A program made the position numbers and the translations under genes. Under the pieces are notes generated by a model, which saw only the letters and a program-made list of their open reading frames with translations, ran no database searches and was not told the DNA's origin. Positions 11,787-22,253 of a DNA stretch of 64,000 nt are shown here, piece by piece. The stretch is from Halocaridina rubra (Eukaryota; Arthropoda; Malacostraca; Decapoda; Atyidae): assembly GCA_037179515.1 (NCBI GenBank), contig JAXCGZ010017034.1, positions 120,806 to 184,805 of the forward strand. Reading direction: 5' to 3'. The stretch's first letter is position 1; each line of letters opens with the position of its first letter.

Positions 11787-14136
11787 TATCTATCTATCTA
11801 CCTTGGCTGTTTCCCCCTTTAATTGGGGGGTAGCCGACATCAAAAAATGAAAACAGTAAGGGGATTACTTTGTCCTATGGGCAATGACGAGAGAGCTAGC
11901 GACCGTTCAGATGGCACTGCTGGAGTGCCACAGCCCATCCTCCCAGCTCTTCCACAACCTGTGTCGCTTCACAACTGCCAACTCCCCTACTGCCCCTACC
12001 ACAGGGCTACCTCTGTAAGATGCAGCCCCGTGGTAACAGCAGATGCCCATCAGAGCTGCATCACAATCGCTTGCCACTCATTCCTATTCCTAGCACGCTC
12101 ATTTGCTTCCCTCACATCCATCCTCCTATCATTCAGGGCTCTCCTTACTCCATCCATCCACCCACACCAAGGCCTCCCTCTAGCATTTCTCCCATCAACT
12201 CTCGCATTCACCACCTTTTTCAGCAGTCTTTCATCATCCATCCTTTCCACATGGCCAAACCATCTCAGAACATTCATATCTACTCTGCATGCAATTTCTC
12301 TCCTCACAACCGTTCTTGATCTCACCACTTCATTCCAAACCCTATCCAACCAAGATACACCAGTCATACTCCTCAGGCATTTCATCTCAAACACATTTAG
12401 TTTCTGTCTCTCACTTACTCTCATACCCCATAACTCTAATCCATACATCACAGCTCACACAACCACTTTCTCACACAAAACTTTCCTAACATTCATTTCC
12501 AACCCTCTATTCTTCATCACTCCTTTCAACGCACCCAACACTTTACATCCTTCATTCACTCTGTGACACACATCTGCTTCCACTCCACCATTTGCAGCTA
12601 TAACCAAGCCTAAATACTTAAACTAATCAACTTCCTCAAGTGTCTCTCCATTCAACATAAAATTCAATCCAGCACCATCCTCATTTCTTGTACACCTCAT
12701 AACCTTACTCTTTCCCACACTCACTTGCAACTTCCTTCTCTCACACACCATTCCAAATTCTGACACAGCTTCTCCTCTGAATCTGCCACCACCACAGTAT
12801 CCTCTGCAAACAGTAACTGATTCAGCTCCCACTCGTTATCGTCCCCATCAACCATTCGCAAACCTCGACAACGCACTTGCTTATTCACCTCTCTTACGAC
12901 TCCATCAATATACAAATTGAATAGCCATGGTGACATCACACATCCCTGTCTCAGTCCCACACTCACTGGAAACCACTCACTCACTTCATTCCCTACCCTA
13001 ACACAAGCTCTACTGCCCTCATACAAACTCTTCACTGCATGCAATAATTTAACAATAATTCCATATAATCTCAAAACACTCCACATTGCTTCTCTATCAA
13101 CTCTATCATACGCTTTCTCTAGATACAAAAATGCAACATACACATCCTTACCCTTTGCTAAATATTTCTCACATAACTGCCTAACTATAAAAATCTGATC
13201 TATACAACCTCTACCTCTCCTAAAACCACTCTGCACTTCCGCGATCACATTTTCTGTCTTATCCCTAATCCTATTAACCAGTATCCTACCATACACTTTT
13301 CCTACCACACTCAACAAACTTATACCCCTAAAATGACTGCATTCATACACATGTCCCTCACCTTCGTATAGGGGCACTATACAGGCAATCACCCATTCCA
13401 CTGGCACCAATGACAACATAAAGCATATATTAAACACTCTCACTAACCATTCCAATGCAGTCACACCCCCTTCTTTCAACATCTCCATTCTCACAGCATC
13501 CATTCCAGGTGCTTTACCTGCTTTTGTAATCTCTCTCTCATTTTCATTCTCCATTATTGGCACTTGAACACCCCCCACTGCCACTATAACTGCCTCTCTA
13601 TCTTCCTCAACATTCAGCAAGCACTCAAAATATTCTGCCCATCTTTTCCCTGCATCGTTCCCTCTTAACATCTGTCCATTCAATCTTTCACTGTCTCTTC
13701 CATCCTCGATCCACCCTTCCTTCCTCTCTTCACTTCTTTCCAAAACTTCTTTTTATTCTCCTCATATGACCTACTAAAATCCTGTCCCCACCTAAGTTTT
13801 GCCAACCTCTTCTCTTCCTCTACCTTCCGCTTGGTTTCCACATTTTTCTCCCTATATCTTTCATACTTCTCCCTACTCTTACACTGCACCCATTCCTCAA
13901 AAGCCCTCTTTTTCTCTTCCACCTTCATTTTCACCCCTTCATTCCACCACTCGCTGCCCCTCCTCTTGCCACCTCTAACAAACCTCTTTCCCCACACATC
14001 ACTTGCATTTCCCACAAAACATTCTTTCATCAACCCCCATTCCTCCTCTAACTCCCCAACTTCTCTTTCTTTCACCCTGTCATATGCCACTTTCAACCTG
14101 TCCTGATATTCCTGTCTCTTTTCCTCGTTTGTTTTA
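11787..14136 (-). mobile_element. RTE-like LINE, 5' truncated and inactive
   Basis: Minus-strand frames give a linker (to about 14136), an RT domain (12721-13743) and a C-terminal segment (12050-12451) with LRWFGHVERMDDERL and GRPWCGWMDGV, typical of RTE-like ORF2 ends. The 3' end forms a small hairpin (GGCTACCCCCC with GGGGGAAACAGCC) and finishes in a TAGATAGATAG repeat. Both catalytic aspartates of the RT look lost: the expected motif A Asp is Tyr (FLYLEKAYD) and FADD is FAED. It truncates the element at 14137. Confidence 0.88.
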
Positions 14137-14752
14137 ACCACGAAATTGCAATAACGCACCAAAAAAATAATAGTAAAAACTTACGAAATTCTTGAATAAC
14201 GCCCATGCAAAAAAATATGAAAAAAAAAAAATATTTTATTAAAAAATGAACTGCCTCGGAGGCACTTTTCAGCCATCATTCTCCTCTTCTACCGCTTAAT
14301 GCGATCGGATATTATGAAGAAAATTGAAAAAAAGCATTAAGAACAAACAGCAAACATATTTTTAATATAATATCGTCAGGGAAATAGCATGAGGGTGCAT
14401 CAGCTGATACGGTAGTAGCAAAACGTTTGCTGATAGGGGTTCGTTCTCCCGCATCCTACTCCTCTTCTACCGCTTAATGCGATTGGATATTATGAAGAAA
14501 ATTGAAAAATACCATTAAGAACAAACAGCAAACATATTTTCAATATAATATCGTCAGGGAAATAGCGTGTGAGGGTGCATCAACTGATATGGAAGTGTGA
14601 CAAAACGTATGCATCCTCATCCTCACCACCACCATCAGTGTTGCCAGAATAGATGAATGAGAGAAATGATAAATATAAAAAATATACATGTAAGCTGGTA
14701 AGTTATTTCTAGTATCTTAAAGATAAAGTACATTTTTATTTAAATTACAGTA
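14137..14752. mobile_element. Older CACC-type element, left part
   Basis: It begins just inside a CACC-type end (CGAAATTGCAATAACGCACC), whose terminal bases were replaced by the RTE-like LINE. Two roughly 190-bp tandem units follow (TACCGCTTAATGCGAT... and AAACAGCAAACATATTTT at about 14348 and 14526). The sequence then continues, across the younger insertion at 14753-15770, into 15771-16383. Positions 14691-14752 match 53101-53162. Confidence 0.6.
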
Positions 14753-15770
14753 CACCAAGTTCTCAGAATAACGCCTAGATAGGTTCTCAGAAGTGTCGGG
14801 TAAATGGAAAATTGCGTGAAAAAACGAGTAATTTTCCATAGGAAACAATGATAAAGGGCATAGATACGTTCCAAACCTTACATAGACACACCATGCTAAA
14901 GATATAAGATAAATAAAAAACATATTTTATTACTACATAGCAAAGCAGTTAGCCCTGTATCTATTTTTAAGAGTATACAAAATATTTTCATATTCGCTTT
15001 ACAGCTAGAAATTAACATACATTTTACTGTACTCTATTATGCAGTGGGCAACAGTCATACAGTACACTGAGACATGCATGGTGGCCGTGAGCAAGTAACT
15101 TATGCGGTAGAAGAGGAGGAGGATGCAGGAGAACGAACCTCTATCTACAAATGTAAACAAAGATAAAATAAAAATTATAAATAACAAAGCAAGACTAAAA
15201 AATGAAAAAAAATATTAATTATGCAATGACTAAATCTACCATATGACATTAAAAAAACTTAATCTACATTCTCTAGAGAGGCGCAGAGTTAGGGGGGATA
15301 TGATTGACGTGTATAAATGGTGTAAAGGGATTAACAAGGGTGATATTAATAAAGTTTTAAAAATTCATGATCAAACCAGAACTCGTAAAGGGTAATGGAT
15401 TTAAGCTAGATAAATTTAGGTTCAGAAGGGAAATTGGTGAAAATTGGCTTGGTAATACCGTAGAGTAGCTGATGCATGGAACAGGATTCCTAGTAGGATA
15501 ATAAATGCCAATACCTTAGACACCTTCAAATGTAGATTAGATAGACATATGACAGAGGTAGGGTGGGTGTTTATATAATATATAATGATGATGATCTTTT
15601 CTTATCGAAATCCTCTTTGTACTCGTGGAATAAGCGTCCGCGGGCGCTTATTTACCTTTTTTTTTGGGGGGGGGGCGTTATTCGCAAAGTTCGAATTTTT
15701 TACTATTAATTTTTGGGGGCATTATTGCACTTTCGCGAATAAAAAAATCGCGCATAAAAGGAACACGGTG
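14753..15770. mobile_element. TA-flanked DNA transposon, CACC...GGTG ends (1018 bp)
   Basis: The ends are CACCAAGTTCTC and, inverted, CACCGTGTTCCT, flanked on both sides by TA. The related sequence at 53101-53315 runs uninterrupted across the same point (TTACAG-TA-CTACCATC), so it serves as an empty site and fixes the boundaries and a TA target duplication. Inside are a region shared with 42.45-42.93 and 48.7-49.18 kb, a CR1-like LINE tail (15240-15570), half of the hairpin seen complete at 43.2-43.4 kb, and a G-rich terminal zone. There is no transposase, so it is non-autonomous, probably a Tc1/mariner-superfamily derivative (inferred from TA). Confidence 0.82.
15240..15570 (+). mobile_element. 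CR1-like LINE C-terminal fragment inside the CACC-type element
   Basis: Fragmented frames read LERRRVRGDMIDVYKW, NKGDINKV, then VADAWNRIPSRIINANTLDTFKC, the tail of the ORF2 found at 4.8, 42.9 and 48.0-48.7 kb. It lacks the 3' UTR and tail repeat, so it was captured inside the DNA transposon rather than freshly inserted. Confidence 0.75.
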
Positions 15771-16382
15771 TACTACTATCTTGTAATTAATATATATCTT
15801 AAAATGTACCATACATCTGAAAATGAAAACATCCGCTTTATCTGGCATCACTGGCCATCATGCACGTCCCAGTGTAAGCCTGTTGCCAACGGCATAATAG
15901 AGTGCATTAATTTGTTCATTGTACAGTAATTCTGTATATCTTTTATACTGTACACTATTTGCGTGTTAATATAAATAACTACAGGTTTTTCTGCTTTGTT
16001 ATGTACTTATAAAATATGTTTTACTTATCTTATAATTTTGGTATAGTGTGTCTGGACACCATGCATGTCCCAGTGTAAGCCTGTTGCCATCGGCATAATA
16101 GAGTGCATTAATTTGTTTACTATACAGTAAATCTGTATATCTTTTATACTGTACACTATTTGCATGTTTATACAAATAACTACAGGTCTTTCTGCTTTGT
16201 TATGTACTTATAAAATATGGTTTACTTATCTTATATCTTTGGCATAGTGTGTCTATGGACGGTTGTGGAACGACCTATGCCCTTTATCATTGTTTCCCAT
16301 GGAAAATGACTCGTCTTTTCACGCAATTTTCCATTTATCCGTGACTTCTGAGAACCTATCTCCGCATTATTCTGAAAACTAG

Positions 16383-16383
<1 letters not shown>
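15771..16383. mobile_element. Older CACC-type element, right part with tandem 201-bp units
   Basis: It continues the sequence interrupted at 14752 and ends in GAAAACTAGGTG followed by (TA)n. Two tandem units of about 201 bp start at 15859 (CATGCACGTCCCAGTGTAAG) and 16060. The right 130 bp match the ends at 42.45 kb (inverted) and 49.05-49.18 kb. Confidence 0.7.

Positions 16384-16385
<2 letters not shown>

Positions 16386-16473
<88 letters not shown>
16386..16473. repeat. (TA)n microsatellite
   Basis: A pure TA run joins the end of the older CACC-type element to a TIR-like sequence (TTAATCCCTCGCTATATCAC) at 16472. Confidence 0.97.
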
Positions 16474-16476
<3 letters not shown>

Positions 16477-16536
16477 CCCTCGCTATATCACGATTCACCT
16501 ACCATGAATTCAGTGCATTGCGGATATTTTGGCGAG

Positions 16537-16543
<7 letters not shown>

Positions 16544-16590
<47 letters not shown>
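16544..16590. repeat. Poly-T tract
   Basis: A T homopolymer (poly-A on the minus strand) abuts the GTGTCAC 3' end of the repeat at 16588. It fits the poly-A tail of a minus-strand retroelement. Confidence 0.9.
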
Positions 16591-16591
<1 letters not shown>

Positions 16592-16754
16592 TGACATTAG
16601 GACGGGCCAAAAAATAATAAAATAAAACAGCATTTATCGGGCCTGAGCACGAAGAATACATAAAGTAAAGAGAAACAGAGATGGAAAGTGTAATGACCTG
16701 TCAGATGTGAAGGGATTATAAAAGATGTGTAATGAATATTCAAGAATATACAGT

Positions 16755-17228
16755 GTAGCTGGTGCCATGAGCCATCTTAAAAATGCATCCTCCTTTGCAG
16801 CTTTCAAAGGCAATCTATATAGTTTTCTTTAGGATAAATAGTTGCTGCCTACACATAAACTAAACTTAATGATTTAATGCAATTTCCCTAAACACTGACC
16901 TCTTTATATGTAAACTGATATCGATTTCTCTGTTTTCTAAGTTAAAAATAATTATTCTCATTGTAAGAACAACAAATATGGTGATGATGCCAATAATAAC
17001 GATACTGTATCGAGTGTTATTATTACTACTTTATTATTAAAATTATTGTTAACATTTTCATTACAGCATTATTATTTTCTAGGAAAGCTACATTTAATTT
17101 AACTGTATGTATTGCCCTCTTACTTACTAGTTCAATTACATGTCTATTATAAGTCACTTTTAATCTTAGAAGAATAACCATTGTACAAAAATAGAAATAA
17201 ATTTTTATTTGTTTGTTTGTTTGTTTGC
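16755..17228 (+). mobile_element. Possible LINE C-terminus and 3' UTR relic
   Basis: A short frame reads SHLKNASSFAAFKGNLYSFL, like the final 'A.S..AFK..L' segment of many LINE ORF2 proteins. AT-rich sequence follows and ends in repeated TTTG (17206-17227), a tail-like repeat. The call rests on one short motif. Confidence 0.35.
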
Positions 17229-17269
17229 CTCCGTATCAGCTGATGCACTCTTGTACGCTATTTCCCTGA

Positions 17270-18750
17270 CGATATTATATCCAAAGTTTGTTTGCTGTTT
17301 GTTCTTAATGCTTTTTTTCAATTTTCTTCCTAATATTCAATCGCATTAAGCAGTAGAAGAGGAGGAGGATGCGGGAGAACGAACCTCTAACCAAAACGAT
17401 TTGCCGCTTCCATTTCAGCTGATGCTTATCACTATTCAGGCACAATATCTTACTCATAAAATTTTTATTACTCACCCTATTTGGTCTAATTTTCAAGATT
17501 ATAGTATTATTAATATCCTTGGTTCTAAACATTATTCTATCTTCTGTACATATCGACCATGCTGCACGAAATCTTAAGGTAAACAAAGTCAGTCGAGAGA
17601 AAAAGAAAACTATACAATTCGTTACACAGAAAACCTATATTATATTGTACATGGGAAACTTAAATGAAATATATATATATATTCTCTACACGCTATTTCC
17701 CTGACAATATTATATCGAAAGTTCGTTTGCTCCCTCATTTATCGAGGGGATTCGGTTCTGGGACCCGCTGCGATAAGTGAAAAACCGCAAAGTAGGAGCA
17801 CCATATTTATTATAGGTATTTACATTTATTTTCACCTTTACTGTATAAACCCTCTCTGCACTGTTAACAAACCACTCTTTACTTTATTAATAACCGTGCG
17901 CAAGCGTAAATTTATATGAGCATGATATTATGAAGATTGAAAAAAAGCATTAAGAACAAACAGCAAACAAACTTTCGATATATATCGTAAGGGAAATTGC
18001 ATGTAGAGAATATATATATTTCATTTAAGTTTCCTATGTACAGAATGATATATGTTTTCTTTGTAACGAATTGTATACGTTTTCTTTTTCTCTCAGCTGA
18101 CTTTGTTAACGTTAAGATTTTGTGCATCATGATCGATAGATAGAATAATGTTTAGAACCAAGGAATATTAATAATACTATAATCTTGAAAATTATATAAA
18201 CTCCAAATAGGATGAGTAAATAAATATTTTATGAGTAAGATATTGTGCCTGAATAGTGATAAGCATCAGCTGACACAGAAGCGGCAAAACGTTTTGGTTA
18301 GAGGTTCGTTGTCCCGCATCCTCCTCCTCTTCTACCGCTTAATGCGATCAAATATTATGAAGAGCATTGAAAAAAGCATTAAGAACAAACAGCAAACAAA
18401 CTTGCGATATAATATCGTCAGGGGGATAGCATGTAGAGAATATATATGTATTTCATTTAAGTTTCCCATGTACAGTATGATATACGTTTTCTTTGTAACA
18501 AATTGTATAGTTTTCTTTTTCTCTCAGCTGACTTTGTTTACCTTAAGATTTCGTGCAGCATGGTCGATATGTAAAGAAGATAGAATAATGTTTAGAACAA
18601 GGAATATTAATAATACTATTATCTTGAAAATTAGATAAACCCCAAAAAGGGTGAGAAATAAGAAGAAACAGCAAACAAACTTTCGATATAATATCGTCAG
18701 AAAAATAGCGTGCGAGGGTGCATCAGCTGATACGTTTGCATCCTCATGCT
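17270..18750. repeat. Inverted and tandem copies of a 426-bp unit
   Basis: Units share GATATTATGAAGA, AAGCATTAAGAACAAACAGC, ATAATATCGTCAGGG and GCAT.AGCTGAT blocks. One is in minus orientation at 17270-17710, two tandem plus-orientation units start at 17925 and 18351, and a partial third starts near 18665. Related shorter units are at 14.28-14.62 and 52.90-53.06 kb. The similar reading frames on opposite strands (17305-17586 and 18231-18638) reflect the inversion, not a protein. Confidence 0.75.
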
Positions 18751-19199
18751 CAAAAATAGAATATACCCAGAAAATCTGCGATATAAAATAAACAACATGT
18801 ATCCAGTAGTAGGTTGGCTCATGGCACCAGCTACACTGAATATTCTTGGATATTCATTACACATCTTTTATAATCCCTTCACATCTGACAGGTCGTTACA
18901 CTCTCCATCTCTGTTTCTCCTTACTTTATGTATTCTTCGTCCACAGGCCCGATAAAGGCTGCTTTATTTTATTATTTTTTTGCCCATCCTGGTGTCACAA
19001 TCATTAATTTTTATTTATTTATATATATATTTATTTATTTTTTTTTTTACTCGCCAAAAAAATCCGTGATGCACTGAATTTGCATTGGGTGAATCGCATT
19101 ATAGAGAGGGATTACTATATTAGTTTTTCCTTTTTTTTTATACCATAAAATATTAAAATTTTTCAAGAAGTCTAGCAAGGGGAGTTCTCCAGCACATCT

Positions 19200-20130
19200 G
19201 TAGTGGCTACGGCTTGGGTAGAGGTGGTGCAAAGATAGGGGGCTTTGGATGCAGCAATCGAACCTTAGTCTATAGGCTGGATGAATGGAGTTGTATTTGG
19301 GTACAAAAACACCATTTCTACATCGGGATGGAAATCTGCTGGATAAGATGGATGTTCAGATATATTATCCAAGACAAGTATAAACCAAAACGGAATAACT
19401 ATCTCAAAACAAAATTCGCAAACTTGAGGAATAAAACAATTCAGGAACCAGTGGTTGAACAGGACCTGCATCATCTATGCCCTAGGGAGTGAATGGTAGT
19501 AGATGGGCAAGATGTTCTTGTTCATGTTTTTACACGTCTGCAGATTTTCGGAATGGTAAACAAGGAGAGGCTTGACCTTTAAACGTGCAATTTTGCCTTA
19601 GAGCACCAAAGTCAACTGATCCTTACATACCTTAAACCCAGGCATGGGTTTGGATTCTTTGTGAAAATTTGTGCATGGTGGCATCCATTTCCAAACTAAG
19701 CCTGTCTCATCCACTTTAAAACTCTGCTCTACTCAATAATCTTTTTCTACTATTAACTGTATATCAAGAAACAAGTCCACTATCCTTTGAGGTTCTTTCT
19801 CGACTGTGAATGCTGCTTCCCAAGTTACTCAAACATTGTGCATTTTGACCTCTTCTTGAACCTATGCAAATTACTTACCACAAATTCTTGAGCGTAGTCT
19901 TCCCTAGCCTGCTCCTTCAAAATCTGGAATGGACTTCTAGTCTATTCTACACTGTAAATGTCTTGAAGGTGTTTGTTTCTGGATTGATCATTTTTCTACA
20001 CAAGCAGCAACTTTCTCATTCCCTGGATAAGGCAAGTCCGTTGATTTGTAATTATTGTCGACTGCATAGGTGCCGAACCTCTCACAGCTTCACGAATATG
20101 GTCTCTATCTCTCAAGATTGCTGACACGGT
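19200..20130 (-). pseudogene. Tigger/pogo-like transposase pseudogene (DDE region)
   Basis: Read on the minus strand in broken frames: EAVRGSAPMQSTIIT (about 20090-20045) matches the zone after the DNA-binding domain, VDETGLVWKWMPP (about 19715-19680) surrounds the first catalytic Asp, MPGFKVCKDQLTL follows, and DNISEHPSYPADFHPDVEMV then PNTTPFIQPID (about 19375-19266) cover the second. This order is that of Tigger-family transposases, which act in the nucleus on TA-flanked transposons. Stops and frameshifts occur throughout. The third acidic residue and the N-terminal helix-turn-helix are not seen, and no TIRs can be assigned with certainty. Confidence 0.8.
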
Positions 20131-20139
20131 AATACGGTA

Positions 20140-20674
20140 ACTTGATATCACAAGTCATCAAAATAAATTTCTTTCTTCATTTATATTGTCTTACTACATT
20201 CATTTTCATGTTTGAACTGATGGCATTTCTTTCCTTTTTGACAGTTGTATGAGCATAAAAAGACAAGTTCCTCTTCATAGACTTTATAAGGGTTTTGATG
20301 GAGGACTGCAAAGACACATACCAAAGCCTACTAACTCCAATGGCTGTTAGCAGTAGACTGAAACATGATGTAAGAGTGCGTGAGCAGATTGTTGGGATGC
20401 TAGCACTGTCAGTGGTGAGAAACTGCCGTATGCCCAAGAGGAGCAACGCTAGCGCTGCCAAACGAAGTGCAGTACGTATTCGTGGACATCGTCTTTAAGA
20501 CGAACTGTCATTAGGCAATGATTAAATGTATTAGTTTTCTTTTACAACAAAACACTATAAAAGATATATCAATTTTAGCCGACAAGAAAACACTAAACAA
20601 ACTGATGTTACCATATACTGTATATGTATTCCTACATCTTAGACATATAGACACAGCCATTAAATAATACCTAC
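20140..20674. other. Unassigned stretch
   Basis: Two overlapping open frames on opposite strands (20295-20498 plus, 20177-20461 minus) have no recognisable domain. A strong plus-strand acceptor-like sequence (TTTCTTTCCTTTTTGACAG, ending 20244) is present, but both frames entering from it hit stops early. Nothing further is supported. Confidence 0.3.
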
Positions 20675-20782
20675 AGATGGTGATAATTGCAAAGTATCTG
20701 GCAGACGGTGCAAGGAATTGTATCGAGGGTCTTGATGTATTGTTGTTACATTACTAGTCCCCTTGGTTGTTGCTGTGGCCAT
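20675..20782 (-). CDS. Candidate first coding exon of the zinc-finger gene
   Basis: On the minus strand a pyrimidine-rich acceptor (TTTTTTTTCTATTAG then TGTTCCAG) is followed at once by ATGGCCACAGCAACAACC. The frame stays open for 36 codons (MATATTKGTSNV to DTLQLSPS) and then meets GTAGGT, a usable donor in phase 0. A second donor 4 bases on (TAG|GTATT) would give phase 1. With the phase-0 donor the exon joins cleanly to the exon at 6459-6587 on the same strand. The region differs in composition from the neighbouring transposon relics. Linking it to the zinc-finger gene is inference; it could belong to another gene or need intermediate exons. Confidence 0.42.
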
Positions 20783-21284
20783 CTGGAACACTAATAGAAA
20801 AAAAAGTATTAAGTGTAGGCATTTACACATTCACTTCAAAAAGTGCATAATATGACTGGACTAAATAATGTGATTGATTTTTAATAGTCATGATTAACAG
20901 ATCAGACTTCAAAACTACATGTACTTTCCACTTGCAATACATTTTTTTAATAAATATGCACTGCATGTATAAAAGCTAAATTTAGCTCCAAGACCATAGA
21001 GGATTGTGCTCTGAATTGTGATTGAATACTTGGTTTTTGAAATGACACATATCATTATCTCTGTGTGCCACTTTAGTACCAACTTCCACGGCTCATTCAA
21101 TTTACTATTCATCGACATATATTGCTTACAACAATAGGGTATTGTGCTCTCAATCAAGGAAATTCTGCAATTTAATTTGCATGGAAACTGGCACATTCTT
21201 AAAGATCTATCTACTTTACCTTTTTTGAATGGATTCCACTGTGTAAGGGCTTGCCTCAAATGATTCAATATTGAATAAGAAATA
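20783..21284. other. Unassigned stretch upstream of the candidate first exon
   Basis: If the exon at 20675-20782 is real, this holds its upstream intron, with the acceptor tract at 20783-20815. A 117-codon minus-strand frame (20915-21268) has no recognised motif and no clear splice borders. No repeat family is recognised. Confidence 0.3.
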
Positions 21285-21740
21285 AATATAGTACTCTTCT
21301 AATCTTGATTCTCTTCCCCTTACCAAAGACATCATCACTTTCTTTTTTTTAGCAGCACTATTTCCATCACTGCCCTGTTGAGTTGGCTTCTTGTATCTCT
21401 CCCCTGCTGGTGAGGCTGCATCACACACACCAAGTGGCCTTAACAAATTGGTATTGTCTGTAGATTTGTGGATCAAAAATTGGTCAGTGCAGTGACTGCT
21501 TTTTCCCTTTCACCTCTAGAAATCTCCTCCCCCTTCTGTTTTCCTTAACACTTATGACCTTTCTTCTTTCAAAGCACTGATCTATTGTCGTCTCAAGGCC
21601 TAATCCTGCCACATTTCTAGGTCTTTATTACTTTGCCTATTCTATCAACCTATATTTTTGTTACTGTTTATCATCCTCTTTTTTTTTAAGCTGCTACTTT
21701 TTATTTTTTTCAATGTTTTCTTGGTGCCCATATTCAATAA
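21285..21740 (+). mobile_element. L2/CR1-like LINE C-terminal fragment (old)
   Basis: It matches the LINE at 55.3-57.1 kb in a degraded form: LNLDSLPLTKD, then the equivalents of the LPRAHNTRQA and LPPSVFPNSYDLSSFK segments, followed by the 3' UTR (AATCCTGCCACATTTCTAGG against AGTCCTCCATATCTCTGGG). Many stops. It ends at a T-rich tract near 21680-21705. Confidence 0.7.
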
Positions 21741-22253
21741 GGGAAATTTTCTTTGCCTGTTCCAAGTCACGTAAGAAAAAAGTATATGCATTAAAAAATT
21801 CATGAAGAAACTGACAATTACTAAAATATTAACTTCAGTTCAGGTGTTTATTAACCTTCAATTTAGGTATTTATTCAAACTGAAAAAGGCAATGATGTAC
21901 TATTGTGATATAGTGCTCCATATTTCGTTTGCTTTACTTATTCTAGTATATAGTAAAGGTTCCTCCCTCGATCAAATAGTAGAGAGTTCCTACAAAACGT
22001 TTTTATAAGCCGAAGTGAAGCAAAATGAAGAACTGCCATTAATTTGTGTGAGAACTTTCACACTCCCATACCCAAAAAACAACCTGCCATATCATACCAA
22101 GTAACATATAAAACATACACAAATAGTAACATATAGTAAAAGCAGGAAATATAAATATAAAGCCTAAATAAAGCAGAATAATGAATGTACTGAGTGCTAC
22201 AATCTATTAGGCTGAGTCCTCAACAAACTTGTTGCCAAATAATTTTATTGATA
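21741..22253. other. AT-rich stretch, nothing recognised
   Basis: No frame, repeat family or signal could be supported. It borders the TIR-like start of the element at 22254. Confidence 0.3.

Larger units (their letters stand above)
16474..19116. mobile_element. Inverted-repeat-bounded composite element
   Basis: The left end (TTAATCCCTCGCTATATCAC) and right end, inverted (AGTAATCCCTCTCTATAATG), match each other and the CAGTAATCCCTCGC terminus at 57195. The match continues about 65 bp to TTTTGGCGAG, and beyond a poly-T/T-rich tract both sides carry the GTGTCAC-tailed repeat (16588-16760 minus; 18800-19005 plus), giving inverted arms of roughly 320 bp. Between them lie a LINE-like tail, an inverted copy (17270-17710) and tandem copies (17925-18650) of a 426-bp unit, and a CGCG-type TIR fragment (17727-17920). 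Whether this moved as one element is uncertain. Confidence 0.5.

Noticed and set aside
11823..12566. 247-codon plus-strand frame
   Set aside because: Antisense shadow of the RTE-like LINE on the minus strand; composition rich in Ser, Thr, His and Pro, as expected from the complement.
17305..18638. Similar 90-135-codon frames on opposite strands that might be a conserved protein
   Set aside because: The similarity comes from inverted copies of a 426-bp repeat; no domain and low-complexity hydrophobic composition.
20245..20498. Possible plus-strand exon after a strong acceptor-like TTTCTTTCCTTTTTGACAG
   Set aside because: All frames entering from the acceptor hit stops within about 40 codons; the longer frame (from 20295) is out of phase with it and starts at TTG.
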